From positions 124,001 through 188,000 of the forward strand of contig JASJOG010000416.1 in NCBI GenBank assembly GCA_030142905.1: a stretch of DNA of 64,000 bases, given 5' to 3'. Shown here one piece after another: positions 12,201-21,382 of this stretch. Source of the stretch: Heliopora coerulea. Lineage: Eukaryota > Cnidaria > Anthozoa > Scleralcyonacea > Helioporidae. Position 1 is the first letter of the stretch. Every line of letters begins with the position of its first letter. Under the pieces are notes generated by a model that saw only the letters and a program-made list of their open reading frames with translations, was not told the DNA's origin and did no database searches. The position numbers were made by a program, and so were the translations under genes.

Positions 12201-15200
12201 TGCGGTGCAATGGAGACGAGAAGTCTTTGGTTTTATGCAAACATGGAAAATGGAAAAAGGATTCTTGTCGATACCACAGTAACGATATTGGCGTTAAATG
12301 TGAGTATTAACGTAAACTATACATCTAGCTAGAAATGAAGGATAGGGTGGCGTATCTCGGCACTAGCTTTCAGTAATTCCCAACTGAATATAGCGGATTT
12401 AACGGTGGTAAGAAGTTAAGTGACAACCTCGTTACCAGTACTATTTGTCAGGGGCTGGGCTAAGATGGCCAACAGTTCAAAAATGCAGGAACAAATAGCC
12501 TGGAAAAGGTTAAAATAAGCAATACTTGCTCATCATTTAGCTTCAACCCTAAAAAAAACTGCAGCTCTGTAAGATTTAAACGGACGTTGTGATTTCTTCC
12601 CGTTCTCCCCATTTTTGTCGTTATGTGATAGTCAAATTTGAATTAACGAATAGAAAATTGTTTGAGTATCTCTGTGCTATGATAGAAACATGAATGAGAT
12701 AATTTCTAATTGAAAATGCCTGGTGAGAAGACGAGGCATAGCCGAGGGTTTTCTGGTATTCTTTCGGTTGAAATGGCGTCATGGATGTTTCTATCACTGT
12801 ACAGAGACACAAAAGCTATTTTCGATTTGTTTTATAAAATAACTAAGTTCTTTCCGAATTTTCGTGACATCATCAATGTCTCTGTACTCTGATACGAAAT
12901 GAAAATGACGTGAGAGTGTCTCTCTACTCTGAGAGAAAATGAGACTCAAACAATCAAAGCGTGCGTAGGACGCCTGTTATTTTATTATAAATTCTCAATA
13001 AAATATCTCCTCACTTATATTTCTCAGGTTCTATATGCGCTAAAGCTCTTCTCAAAGACCAAAGAAAATTTCCCGACGATATCTTCAAAGCCAGCGCCAT
13101 CCGTTCTCCTGATTACGCTGCAAAATATGGTCGACTGTACAGTCCACGACCTTGGTGCTTGCCCGACAATAAAGTAAACGTAAAACAATTTCTGGAAATA
13201 CACCTTCCAGGCATTTTTTCTCTGTCAGCGGTTGCTACTGTTGGAGGAAGTCTGGGATATGTGACGTCATACAAGCTGCTGGGTGTTGTAGACGGAAGTG
13301 GATGGCGATATGCCACTGTGAACAATCAGGAGGTTATTTTCCATTGATTGTATTGTGGTGTACAGTAGTCTTCCGTTATTACGAACTCGGTTATCTCGAA
13401 CCTCTCGCTATCTCGAACACACTTCGGTTTCCCTGGTTTTTGATCTATATTTTTCTGTATTTCACTATTGTGTATCTCAATCTCGGTTATCTCGAATTCC
13501 CCGCTATGTCAAACACTTTTTCCTTCCCCTTGATATAAATTAACCTGCTTTAAGAGATATATGTTTTAGATTACACACACATTTTTATTATATATTAACT
13601 TTCACCTTAACCCGCAATCTGAGTCTCGGTAGCTCAATGGTTAGAGCGTTTCACCGGTCATCAGAAGGTTGCGTTTTCGATCCCCCGTCTGGGGCTCAGA
13701 AATCTTTTTTTCTGAGGATAGAGCTTGACATACGTTCATCTATCATATTACCAGGTTTATCTCGAACAATCAATGAAAATTACTCGTTGAAACAAGAAAA
13801 TAGTGAAACGTTGCTAATAAATGAACGTTAGTAGACATTGTTTTCATTTTGGTTCGTTCACTTAAACTGAACTTCTTATACTATGAGATGGTCTCTGCTT
13901 ATAGTCGCAGTTTGATGTTACTTAACACTATGTCAGAATAAAAGATACCATCAATGATAACATATGGTTGCAGTATTTCTCTCTTTTTAATGAAATAATG
14001 TACCTTTTGTTGACCCTCCTTTATCATGAACTCCCGTTATCTTAAACTATTTTTTGTTTCCCTGGAGAGTTCGAGATAACGTTAGACTACTGTATTTGTT
14101 TAACAATTAAACAACAAGTCGGAGTTTTCTTTGAGCAGATATGCAACGAGGTTCCAGCCGAGTTGATTATCTATCATGGAAAACGAAGACGCTTGAGTAT
14201 GATATCGGTGTGGACTTGTTGAGGTTTCAAAGTTCCCTGGTTTTAATATTCATTCATACTTTTAGCTTATTCCTGGCAATACTAATAACAACACACAGAA
14301 TGTCATACGGAGAGAATTAGAACCTAGTTTTCAAGCTCAGACAGTTCGTTTTATTCCGAAGACTTGGATCGGTACTCCTTGTTTGAGAGTGGAACTGTGT
14401 GGTGAAGGCAAGTGTTCAAGACCTAGTTAACGTCAGTGATCTAAATCCTATTTATTGCGTGGGTATTAGGAAAATAAACGTTTAAAGCTTGTAAACAGCT
14501 AAAATAGGAATAACGAAATACTAACTTGACGAGCAAAAGTCCTTGATAATGTACGGTTCACTCTGTTAGAGAGGTCTTCTTCGATATGCGAGCATTTCAT
14601 TTTCAGATTTCTTAGGTTTATCGACTATGAATTTGGATAATGGATGTTCCGACTCCACCTAGAAAAGTTGTGAAGTTAGCATAAGAACTTAGAGCTTTGA
14701 TCACACCATGTATCAGACCCAATAAATTAGAGTGCGAAGAGGTTAGATGAGGAGTTCAACTGTTGAAATTATGTTCTCTAACTCATTAATAACTCATAAA
14801 GCAAAAACAAAAGAAATACATAATTAATCAGTATTTAGAAAACGGAGGAAGATTTAATGAACGTTTTTCTTTCATTTATGTCCTCATCTGTCAATGCCTG
14901 CCTCTGCAGACATTCACAGTATTTTGTATTACTTTTCTATGCCATTTGTTGTGTTTAATTTTCTTCTGTGCTCTCACTTGTTTTATATTCAGCCTGCATG
15001 CAGGCATACCCCCTTACCATCGGGTTTGTTGCTGTGTGCGGGCTCAATATTGAATAAGTTTTCATTTTGTTATGGTTACGTTTCTGTCATTGGTTAATTT
15101 TGTTTCACGTGACTGCTTGTATAGCTTGCAAAATAAGCAACAAGTTTGTTTATTCTATTTCTCTTTCAACAAACTCTCCAGACGAAGGGCCTTTGCTGGA

Positions 15201-16557
15201 AACGTCGAGGATAGAATATTTTCATCTGTTTCAGATTTTGGCAAGCGAGAATCCCTCCCTTGGTCTTCTGTTCATTCATTCTTTCCTTCGTCCCTCTGTC
15301 CCGCTATCCGTCCCTCTTTCCCACCTTTCATCCGTCCGTTCATTTGCTCGGTAGTCTATTCGTCCTTTCCGTCAGACCTTCTGTTGTCTTATACCTTCGT
15401 CCCTCCATCCGACCTTCCATTCATCCGTTTGTTCGTCTATTTGTCCCTCCGTCCGTCCCTTAGTCTGTCCTCATGTCCCTCTGTCCCGCCATCCGTCTGT
15501 CCGTCCATCCGTCTGTTTTATTGGCCAATTCATTTATTACAAACAGACAAATTCATTTCTAAACAAATGCATGTTTTCAATGTCTTTGATTTTTTCTTGC
15601 ATAGAAATTCCACGGTGCTATCCTCCAAACATCATGGTCAGCAGGGTAACGTCTACATCAGCTAGAATAGACTGGAACCGACTGTTTGTTTCAAAGACAG
15701 GAACAAATCACTATAAGTACTCAGTCAGTGTGTCGGGAGTACAAGACTGCTATCAGTATTCACATACCACAGAACAAACGTACCAGTCCATCAACAATCT
15801 TTGTCCATATCGTCAGTACAACTACACAGTTACTGCGGTGGGTTTAGGAGAGTGTTTTGGCGATGGTTATTCCAGTACTCTTACAATAAAAGAGGATGGT
15901 AAGTCTTTGTTGTTGTTTTGTTTGTTCGTTTGTGCGTGTGATTGTGTCGTTGTCTTGGTGTTAAACAAACAAATAAAATAAATAAGTAAATAAATAAATA
16001 AGCAAATGAATAATTAAATAAGTAATTAAATAAACAATTAAATGAATTAGCAGATAAATAAGTAAATGTGTAAATAAACAAATAATTAAATAGATCAATA
16101 ATTAAATAAATAGATAGACGTTCATTGGCTAATTGACTGACCGACCGACCACTGACTTACTGAATGACTAAGCGACTGAACTACTGACCAAGTGACTGAC
16201 TGACTGACAGACTGACTTACTGAATGACTAAGTGACTGAACAACTGACCAAGTGACTGACTGACCGACCGACTGACTTACTGAATGACTAAGTGACTGAA
16301 CTACTGACCAAGTGACTGACTGACTGACAGACTGACTTACTGAATAACTAAGTGACTGAACTACTGACGAAGTGACTGACTGACTGACAGACTGACTTAC
16401 TGAATGACTAAGTGACTGAACAACTGACGAAGTGACAGACTCACCGACAGACTGACTTACTGAATGACTAACTGACTGAACAACTGACCAAGTGACTGAC
16501 TGACTGACTGACAGACTGACATACTGAATGACTAAGTGACTGAACAACTGACGAAGT

Positions 16558-16589
<32 letters not shown>

Positions 16590-19257
16590 TACTGAATGAC
16601 TGACTTACTGAATGACTAAGTGACTGAACAACTGACCAAGTGACTGACTGACCGACCGACTGGCCGACCGACTGGTCGGCGGACGGACAGGCAAATTCAT
16701 TGATTGATTAAGAATCAATTAAGGATCAGTTTCATACAGAGAGAGCCTTTTTCAGAACATCAATAGCCAAGATGATCCAAAAGATGATCAGCTCCAACAA
16801 ACATGTAATCATACACTTAAGTTGAAACCAGTGTTTCCACTTTGCCATGGCGAAATTTCCTCCATTTAATCTAGTTTTTCCTTTTCCAATTGAAAATTTC
16901 CTTCAGAAATACAAAAATTTCCCCGCAAATTTCCTTCACAATTTAACGTAAAATGAATGATGTCTTTGGTGTGGAAATCAACGAATTATTGCTCTGTCGC
17001 GTTGGATCGAGGCTGGAAGTGGTCCTGGAGGACTAGGAATGAAGCTGTTTGCGAATAAGTGGTGATTTTTAGGAAATGAAATGTGGATATATAGTTTTCT
17101 CATGGACATACATACATAATAATGAATTTCCTAACGACTAATAAGTTTTTACATGTCCTTCAACATCAAACCTAATACCAAAACAAGTCACATTTACGTA
17201 ACACAAATAATTTACGATGACAATTGCCGATTATCGGAATACATAAAGTACCTTATTTTTCTGTTTGTTATCTATTGATATCTCTTACAAGTTTGGTGAA
17301 ATTTTTTTATTTTCGGAAACTGTTTTGTAAATGAATACAAACTAGAAGTATGTATGTTTTGACATGCAGTTTTACACCAACATTTACACAAATGTGAAAT
17401 CATAAATTCAGTAAACATAACAGTATAAATATGACAAGTAGGATGAGAACGTCCCAACTTCCACTTCCCAGTATATTTAAAAATGTCATTAGAGTCAACG
17501 AACAGATTTTCCTTCAAGACAAATAGAAGCATTTAAGCCTTCCCTGTCCAAGACTTCTCCCCTTGAGGAGTAAAATTGTCTGGCGTTAGCCAGAGTAAAA
17601 TATCAAAGTCGCATGTGGATCGGAAAGGTTTAAAACAATTCTGTTTTAACCTGACTGAAAGACATTTCAGTACTATAAACTATGGTATTCGCCCTTTACA
17701 TTCGGTGATATCTATATCTCGGCAAAAATAAAGGAACTATAAAATGATCTCCACTTCAATGACGCAAACAGCTCTTCCAAATATTAAATTTATTTTGTGA
17801 TTGTTTGTTTCAAAGGCTAAGTAACTGACTGCACTTCTGTCAGTTATCGGTTCACAGAAATTACATGAAAGTGGCCTGGGTTATCTTTACGGTCTTCCGC
17901 AAGCAATCGTGCCACAATCGACAGACATTATAGCTTATCTTTTGTGCAGCATCAGCTGCATTTACCCCCATACACAAATTAATTCAATAGATCGTAACTC
18001 TGCGAAATGTTGTACAGTAATATTCTCCAACATTAGAAAGAGAATTGTTCTGACCAGGGAAATTATTCATAATTCCTTCAAATTTCTTTCAAATTTCCTT
18101 CAAATTCTCAAAAAACCCTTCATATTTCTATCAAAATTTTATTTCCTTCGAATTTCCTTCATTTTGTCAAAATTCCCTTCGAAATGGAAATTTCCTTCAA
18201 TGTGGCATGTAGAATGTATTGATAACGGCAAAAGTGGCAGATCCACGGGGTACGGTCCAAAGTACCCAGCCTCCCTTGTGAACAGTTAAAAATCCCATGT
18301 CATTTAACTATTTAATTCGATGGAAATGGTTTAATTACTCGGTTAAGAATTTTTCTTCTTGTTGCCATAGACATAAAACTGTTTGAAATTTTTTATGTGT
18401 AAATCTATGAGAGCTTGGAAATGTCTTCAGATGATAGATAAACGATCGTCAAGCTCTATCCTCAGACAAACGATTTCTGAGCCCCCATCTGGGGCTAAGA
18501 GAGATTATTTTTCTGAAGAAAAGGCTTGACGATCGTTCACCTATCATCTCAATAAATTTTTTTATTTGAAGTTGCATGCGTTGGCAGAAACATTTCGTTT
18601 AGTTCTCGGTTGCAATTTGAACTCGCTTGCAACATAACATTTCCAAGCAAGAATTCAGGTTTTTGATACTTACATGTTATTTAATTATTTATGAGCATTT
18701 TCCGCGTCGCTTACAGTGGTTAGACTTTGTCTTAAACCCTCTCAATTAACTCTTTCCCTGCGGGATAAGTCTCTGGCTTGATGCAGACGATTTTACTCGT
18801 CAAGAGGAGAGTTCCTGCCTCGAAAGGGTTATAACCATCTCAATTATACCAATTCTTCATATGGTGGGAATACTATTTTAGAGATGAAAAAAATTTCCTT
18901 CCTGATGATTGAAACCTTCCCAAGCATATCTTTTTTTTTGACCCCCATATTCTATTCTTTTATGTAGAAAACTTAAGGGAAAGGTCTTCAGATTCTTCAC
19001 AAATCGTGTACATTGTTATAATCGCTGTTCAGTTTGTAATAATTATCATTCTTGCTGTCGTGGTGATACGTAGACGCCGTAAACACGGCTCGAGGAGCTC
19101 AGAAACAGAGGTCGTGGATGGAAGATGCAACACAGCTTTGGAAGAAAGAACAAATACAGATCAAATTGCTTCATCGGATAATGTCATCGGGAACTACGAC
19201 CAACTAAATCGCCAAAAAGATGAAAATGAACACACTTACCAATCTTTGCAGACCTAG
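6123..19257 (+). CDS. Lectin/SRCR/discoidin/FN3 transmembrane receptor, copy 1 (complete, 9 exons)
   Basis: Predicted single-pass cell-surface receptor of 818 residues. Exons: 6123-6201, 7808-8107, 9228-9644, 10991-11311, 11991-12299, 13028-13332, 14266-14407, 15605-15898, 18968-19257. They total 2457 nt, divisible by three, with no internal stop. Introns are GT-AG except one GC-AG after 14407. All junctions are phase 1 except phase 0 inside the discoidin domain. Order by residue: signal peptide 1-26, SUEL lectin 27-126, FTP/F5-8C lectin 127-265, SRCR 266-372, SRCR 373-475, discoidin 476-624, FN3 625-722, membrane helix about 735-756, tail 757-818 with YDQL (799) and YQSL (813). The first ATG after an in-frame TAG at 6081 is 6123. 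The weakest splice site is GAG/GTTATT at 13332. SUEL and FTP domains bind sugars in known families and SRCR domains bind polyanions or proteins; an innate recognition role is inferred. Phase-1 exons allow shuffling. Confidence 0.85.
6740..6960. repeat. A-rich AAATAAA/AAATGAA tract, copy 1 intron 1
   Basis: Degenerate repeats of AAATAAAA, AAATGAAA and AAGTAAAG; a second tract is at 7425-7700. Both recur in copies 2 (37620-37860, 38300-38600) and 3 (62630-62830, 63290-63580). Confidence 0.75.
7049..7330 (+). pseudogene. Copy 1 relic SUEL lectin exon in intron 1
   Basis: A second copy of the SUEL exon lies upstream of the intact one. It keeps an acceptor (TTTGTAG at 7042-7048) and the hallmarks AxxYG-type core, NCTLSAYCYIF and DKIN. 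A TGA at 7240-7242 stops it in frame where the intact exon has CCG, and the downstream part has lost the KYLVVKYRC segment. The TGA lies inside an AG/GTGAGC string that resembles a donor, but splicing there would give phase 2 and break the frame of the next phase-1 exon. Exon duplication followed by decay is the best reading. Confidence 0.75.
7808..8107 (+). CDS. Copy 1 exon 2: SUEL (galactose/rhamnose-binding) lectin domain
   Basis: 300 nt, phase 1 to phase 1, encoding one SUEL/RBL domain. Family marks seen: a cysteine near the start (IICE), IRMIEAVYGR matching the conserved A-x-YGR sugar-contact motif, paired cysteines NC and YC, then DPCPGESKYLVVKYRC, matching the DPC-KYL-v-Y-C terminal signature. 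The flanking sites are TTTATAG and CAG/GTAAGT. Family members bind rhamnose or galactose; specificity cannot be read from the sequence. It differs from the copy 2 exon at about 21 of 100 residues. Confidence 0.88.
8486..8595 (+). repeat. Dispersed GACGAGTAAAAT repeat (intron 2, copy 1)
   Basis: A block of about 90 bp around TTTTGACGAGTAAAATCGTT and GGCGTTAACCAGAGTAAAAT. Related blocks are at 17545, 18745 (inverted), 39404, 49860, 51090 (inverted) and 61065-61250. Confidence 0.65.
9228..9644 (+). CDS. Copy 1 exon 3: fucolectin-type FTP (F5/8C-like) lectin domain
   Basis: 417 nt, 139 codons, phase 1 to phase 1, covering a whole fucolectin/tachylectin-4/pentraxin-1 (FTP) domain. Marks: NFALEKP at the N end, SLAVDG, DPWWRVDLQQ, RVTHVKIYN, LCGFEIRVTE, RCGEL, then GRYVTILIPG and LCEVQVYG at the C end, all in family order. 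FTP domains typically bind fucose. The stretch before DPWW and the loop after IYN differ strongly from copy 2, including length changes, while flanking introns are nearly identical. Confidence 0.88.
10136..10692 (+). mobile_element. Fold-back pair of tRNA-derived SINEs in copy 1 intron 3
   Basis: A 557-bp insertion flanked by a 12-bp target duplication, GTGTAAGATGTA, at 10124-10135 and 10693-10704. Copy 2 has a single uninterrupted copy of that target near 41256. The insert holds two tRNA-like heads in opposite orientation (about 10165-10240 minus and 10564-10640 plus), each with an A box TAGCTCAACAGG and a B box GAGTTCAAATC. The arms form a long imperfect palindrome centred near 10450. It inserted after the gene duplication. 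Confidence 0.85.
10991..11311 (+). CDS. Copy 1 exon 4: SRCR domain 1
   Basis: 321 nt, phase 1 to phase 1, encoding one scavenger receptor cysteine-rich domain. It shows VRLxG-like NLTGARLVGS, EGQLLLNG, the cysteine of SFCDPQW, the AxxxCxQLGYPG core, and terminal SLC, AVC and VTC cysteines. Six cysteines fit the one-exon group A SRCR layout. SRCR domains bind varied polyanionic or protein ligands. It differs from copy 2 at about 11 of 107 residues. Confidence 0.88.
11991..12299 (+). CDS. Copy 1 exon 5: SRCR domain 2
   Basis: 309 nt, phase 1 to phase 1. Canonical SRCR: IRLVASDIPLQGRVEV, WGTVCNTDW, ARVVCRELGF, IWLRDLRCNGDE, then LCKH, DSC and GVKC. It has six cysteines (group A pattern). The WGTVC and CRELG blocks are kept while intervening surface positions vary. 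It differs from copy 2 at about 23 of 103 residues, far more than the surrounding introns. Confidence 0.9.
13028..13332 (+). CDS. Copy 1 exon 6: discoidin (F5/8C) domain, first part
   Basis: 305 nt, entering in phase 1 and leaving in phase 0. It encodes the N-terminal two thirds of a discoidin domain: CAKALLKDQRKFPDD, an AS-motif with YAAKYGRLYS, PWCLPD, FLEIHLPG (the WLQVDLG equivalent), VATVGG, YVTSYKLL, DGSGWRYAT. The T run at 13214-13219 has six Ts and keeps frame; copy 2 has seven. The donor GAG/GTTATT is weak, so the exact end could shift, but continuity with exon 7 supports it. Confidence 0.82.
13363..14092 (+). mobile_element. Pogo-like non-autonomous element in copy 1 discoidin intron
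   Basis: About 730 bp bounded by CAGTAGTCTTCCG and its inverted match ending GACTACTG, flanked by TA. Internal arms repeat TATCTCGAAC-like motifs. It carries a tRNA-SINE with an A box TAGCTCAATGG at about 13628 and B box near 13673. It is also present in copy 2 (43890-44559), so it predates the duplication. A third family member is at 25855-26320. No transposase is seen. Confidence 0.7.
14266..14407 (+). CDS. Copy 1 exon 7: discoidin domain, C-terminal part
   Basis: 142 nt, phase 0 to phase 1. It encodes IPGNTNNNTQNVI, then ELEPSFQAQTVRFIPKTW and LRVELCGEG, the standard end of an F5/8C domain (N-x-V-x-x-x-L-P-P, aR-yiRf-P, RvElyGC). The exon ends at AAG/GCAAGT, a GC-AG intron that otherwise fits the donor consensus exactly and is kept in copy 2. 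A GTGAAG donor six bases earlier exists only in copy 1. Confidence 0.8.
15180..15240 (+). repeat. Penelope-end fragment in copy 1 intron 8
   Basis: Carries GACGAAGGGCCTTTGCTGGA AACGTC-type terminal motif in a region where copy 2 has unrelated sequence. Coding part absent. Confidence 0.45.
15270..15520. repeat. TCCGTCC-rich simple repeat, copy 1 intron 7
   Basis: Degenerate pyrimidine tract built from CCGTCC, CCATCCG and CTTTCC units. Present in copy 2 at 45590-45820 and 46410-46475. The long proline/serine-rich reading frames across it are artefacts of the repeat. Confidence 0.8.
15605..15898 (+). CDS. Copy 1 exon 8: fibronectin type III domain
   Basis: 294 nt, phase 1 to phase 1. FN3 signature: PPNIMVSRVTSTSARIDWNRL (strands A to B with the conserved W), YKYSVSV, INNLCPYRQYNYTVTAV (the L-x-P-x-x-x-Y-x-V-x-V core), then GDGYSSTLTI. 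Extra cysteines (DCY, LCP, ECF) suggest disulphides, unusual for FN3. It acts as a juxtamembrane spacer. It is preceded by a TTTTTCTTGCATAG acceptor and followed by ATG/GTAAGT. Confidence 0.85.
16131..16665. repeat. 60-bp minisatellite, about nine units, copy 1 intron 8
   Basis: A 60-bp period built on GACT tetramers, with TTACTGAATGACTAAGTGAC in nearly every unit. The copy 2 intron holds about one unit (47040-47120), so the array expanded in copy 1 or contracted in copy 2. Just upstream is an (A)nT AAATAAGTAAAT tract shared by both copies (15960-16110). Confidence 0.88.
16830..18240. mobile_element. Probable old element with iterated AAATTTCCTTC motifs (copy 1 intron 8)
   Basis: Both ends (16850-16945 and 18060-18205) are packed with AATTTCCTTC repeats, and the outermost sequence is roughly inverted (CCACTTTGCC on the left, GGCAAAAGTGG on the right). 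Present in copy 2 at about 47350-50585. No coding sequence, superfamily unknown. Confidence 0.4.
18432..18545. repeat. SINE-tail hairpin, copy 1 intron 8
   Basis: Imperfect hairpin with arms GATAAACGATCGTCAAGC and GCTTGACGATCGTTCACC and a core GAGCCCC-ATCTGGGGC. It shares its tail with the SINE at 13690-13755. Counterpart in copy 2 at 50775-50893. Confidence 0.6.
18968..19257 (+). CDS. Copy 1 exon 9: transmembrane helix and ITAM-like tail
   Basis: 290 nt to a TAG stop. A short serine-rich stalk is followed by about 22 uncharged residues (IVYIVIIAVQFV and on to VVVI), a stop-transfer RRRRKH, then a 60-residue hydrophilic tail. The last 20 residues hold YDQL and YQSL separated by ten residues. 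Canonical ITAMs are YxxL/I-x6-8-YxxL/I, so this is a slightly long ITAM-like pair. YxxL can also be an endocytic signal. Both motifs and spacing are the same in copy 2. Confidence 0.85.
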
Positions 19258-21382
19258 ACAAAAGATTTGAAAGGCCAGATTTTGACAGTTGGTGACTGTA
19301 CATATTTCAAGTCCAGTTGAGAATATGACTCTCTTCAATACTTCATAAAAGTCAGAAGTTAAACTTTAGTAAAAACAATAGCATGGATGAGAAATACAGC
19401 CTGAAACGAACAAACGAATTATATAGTCATAGACCTGTAATGAATGTTGTTGTTTTAAAAGTGAAGCAATTTTAGTACTTAATATTTCGTTTACGGATTA
19501 ATTGTGATGACGTTTCAAAAAACAGAGAAGATAAACTAAATGATGTGGCTCTGTGGAACTAAATATAAGCTTTAGTTGATGTGATCTTTTAATCACTCGC
19601 TTTCATCATAATGCTGCTTCGTGAACAACAATCTACAGTTACAGGACAGAACTAAGCTTACTATCCGGTTGCAGTTAACCACTAAAGCTAGGTCACAAAC
19701 CAGGTCGAGCTAAGGTTGCAGTTAGCCACTGAAGCTGAAGGTTGGAACGGACGACATTGACCCGAAATGTCACACAAAGGCGCCTCTCGTGATTTTTTTA
19801 ATTCAAAATACATGGAATATTTTAAAGTAGACTATACACGACATCAAAATGATATGTATTTAAAATCTAAAACTGGTAAATACGAAATCCACATTGGCAG
19901 CAGATATTTGTGATTCTCCTTCAGCTTTGAGATAGTGAGCCATCACCCTGCAATATTCCTTTTAGGATCACATCTTGCAATAATATTTTTTGGACCACCA
20001 TTATGATATCAAAACTACCGTGCATTGAAATTAAGTGGGAAAATTCGGCCAATTAATTGATCAGGAATAAAGGCAGTGGCGACGCCAAGGGCGGAATGCC
20101 CCCCCCCCCCAACATTTCAGATGCATGGTCAACTAGATTCGTTCAGATATGAAGAAAATACTTGCAGCAGTGTCGGCCGTGTTGTTTAACCAAACAAATG
20201 AATCTAACCAAAACTGTTTTATTAAAGGAGCCTCTCGTCTCCTGAGATGAGTTACTGACCGTGTCTTCTCTCAGTGGGAAGTTAGCGAGGAGTGTTTATT
20301 TATTCTGGGGGGTTATTCCTACCCAATTTTTTAAACCCAAAACTAACAAACAAAATAAAAATTATTGTGAGAAAAAGATTAACGAACGTTCTCTGACCAA
20401 AAATGATTTTTATTAATTATTGGTCAGACAACACTGACCTTTTTCTCACTATGATTAATCCTGACCGCCAGTCATCATTCTTTTCTATAAAAATTATGGT
20501 TTATTAATCAAAACATTAATTATAATGCACACCTTTCTCGGAACAGGTCATTTTTCTACGACGTCAGATTTTGGTTGTGCTCTATGATTGGTCCAATCTG
20601 GACACCATAGAAACGAAGCTGAGCAGTGAGCACGTTGGGAGGTGGAGGGAAGTGATACTTGTGTTGTATGTCAATTTTCTTCGGTTATTTCTTATCAGGC
20701 GATGGGTAAATGAATTCAGAATTGAGGATGGTTCTTGACAGACATAATTTGAATTTTATGGCCAGAATGAATGACAAATTCATCGTACTGAGGACTTTTA
20801 CTGAACAGCTTCCAACGTGAGTTCGTATTTATCAATGTTTCGGCCGTCGTTCACCTTTACTTTATGCAGTGGTTGAAGCAGTATCTTTGACCTCACAAAA
20901 TTACTTCTTCGGTGAACAGTGTTGAAAAGTTTGTGTGGAGTATATTATTGTAATAATGGATAACTTCACCTGGTAAAGCAAACCAGGTATAAGAAGAGTG
21001 GTTTTGAGATATGGCGCCTTGAATTACTAAGAGTTGGCTTCCGTAAATACATCTGTTATTCTTAAAGGTGAGAAACAGACAATTACATTTTCCTATATTT
21101 TTATATTTAAGCTCTCTACACTTATTTCTCAAAATTTTATTGAAAAAGGAGCAATAGAGTTTTCGTGCTGGGCCGTTTTCATGTTGATACTTTCTAGGAG
21201 GTTTTATGACAGTATCCTGGCACGTTTATAATTTAGGTTGTAAAACTATGTTAGTTCAATAATTTAAATATTAATGAAATAAAGATAACAATGAAAATAT
21301 TAAGTATTAATGATTTTGGAGTAGAAAGTTCATATTAAAAGTTCGTCTTTGTCTTATTTCATGAGGTAAACGTGGTTTTCCT
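19258..21382. other. 3' flank of copy 1, no gene seen
   Basis: Contains the 3' UTR of unknown extent and a conserved hairpin (about 20360-20460, arms GTGAGAAAAAGATTAACG and its inverse near 20440, also at 52715-52830). A C11 tract is at 20100. Nothing coding recognised. Confidence 0.6.

Larger units (their letters stand above)
1..21382 (+). repeat. Segmental duplication, unit A
   Basis: Near-collinear with 28704-53482 over receptor gene, introns and both flanks. The left edge may extend beyond the window; the right edge is at GTGGTTTTCCT near 21382. Interruptions are the unit-specific insertions and deletions listed separately. Confidence 0.85.

Noticed and set aside
13113..13325. Minus-strand frame opposite the discoidin exon
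   Set aside because: Shadow of a conserved coding exon; no independent splice or start evidence.
15072..15665. Long frames rich in PSVRPS/PSIRPF
   Set aside because: They read through the TCCGTCC simple repeat and overlap the FN3 exon out of frame.
16122..16547. 141-codon minus-strand frame with SVSQSV repeats
   Set aside because: It is the translation of the 60-bp GACT minisatellite, whose period is divisible by three; copy 2 has no counterpart.
20070..20110. AATAAA at about 20075 as the polyadenylation signal of copy 1
   Set aside because: The hexamer is not conserved in copy 2 (AATGAG), so it cannot be supported from sequence.
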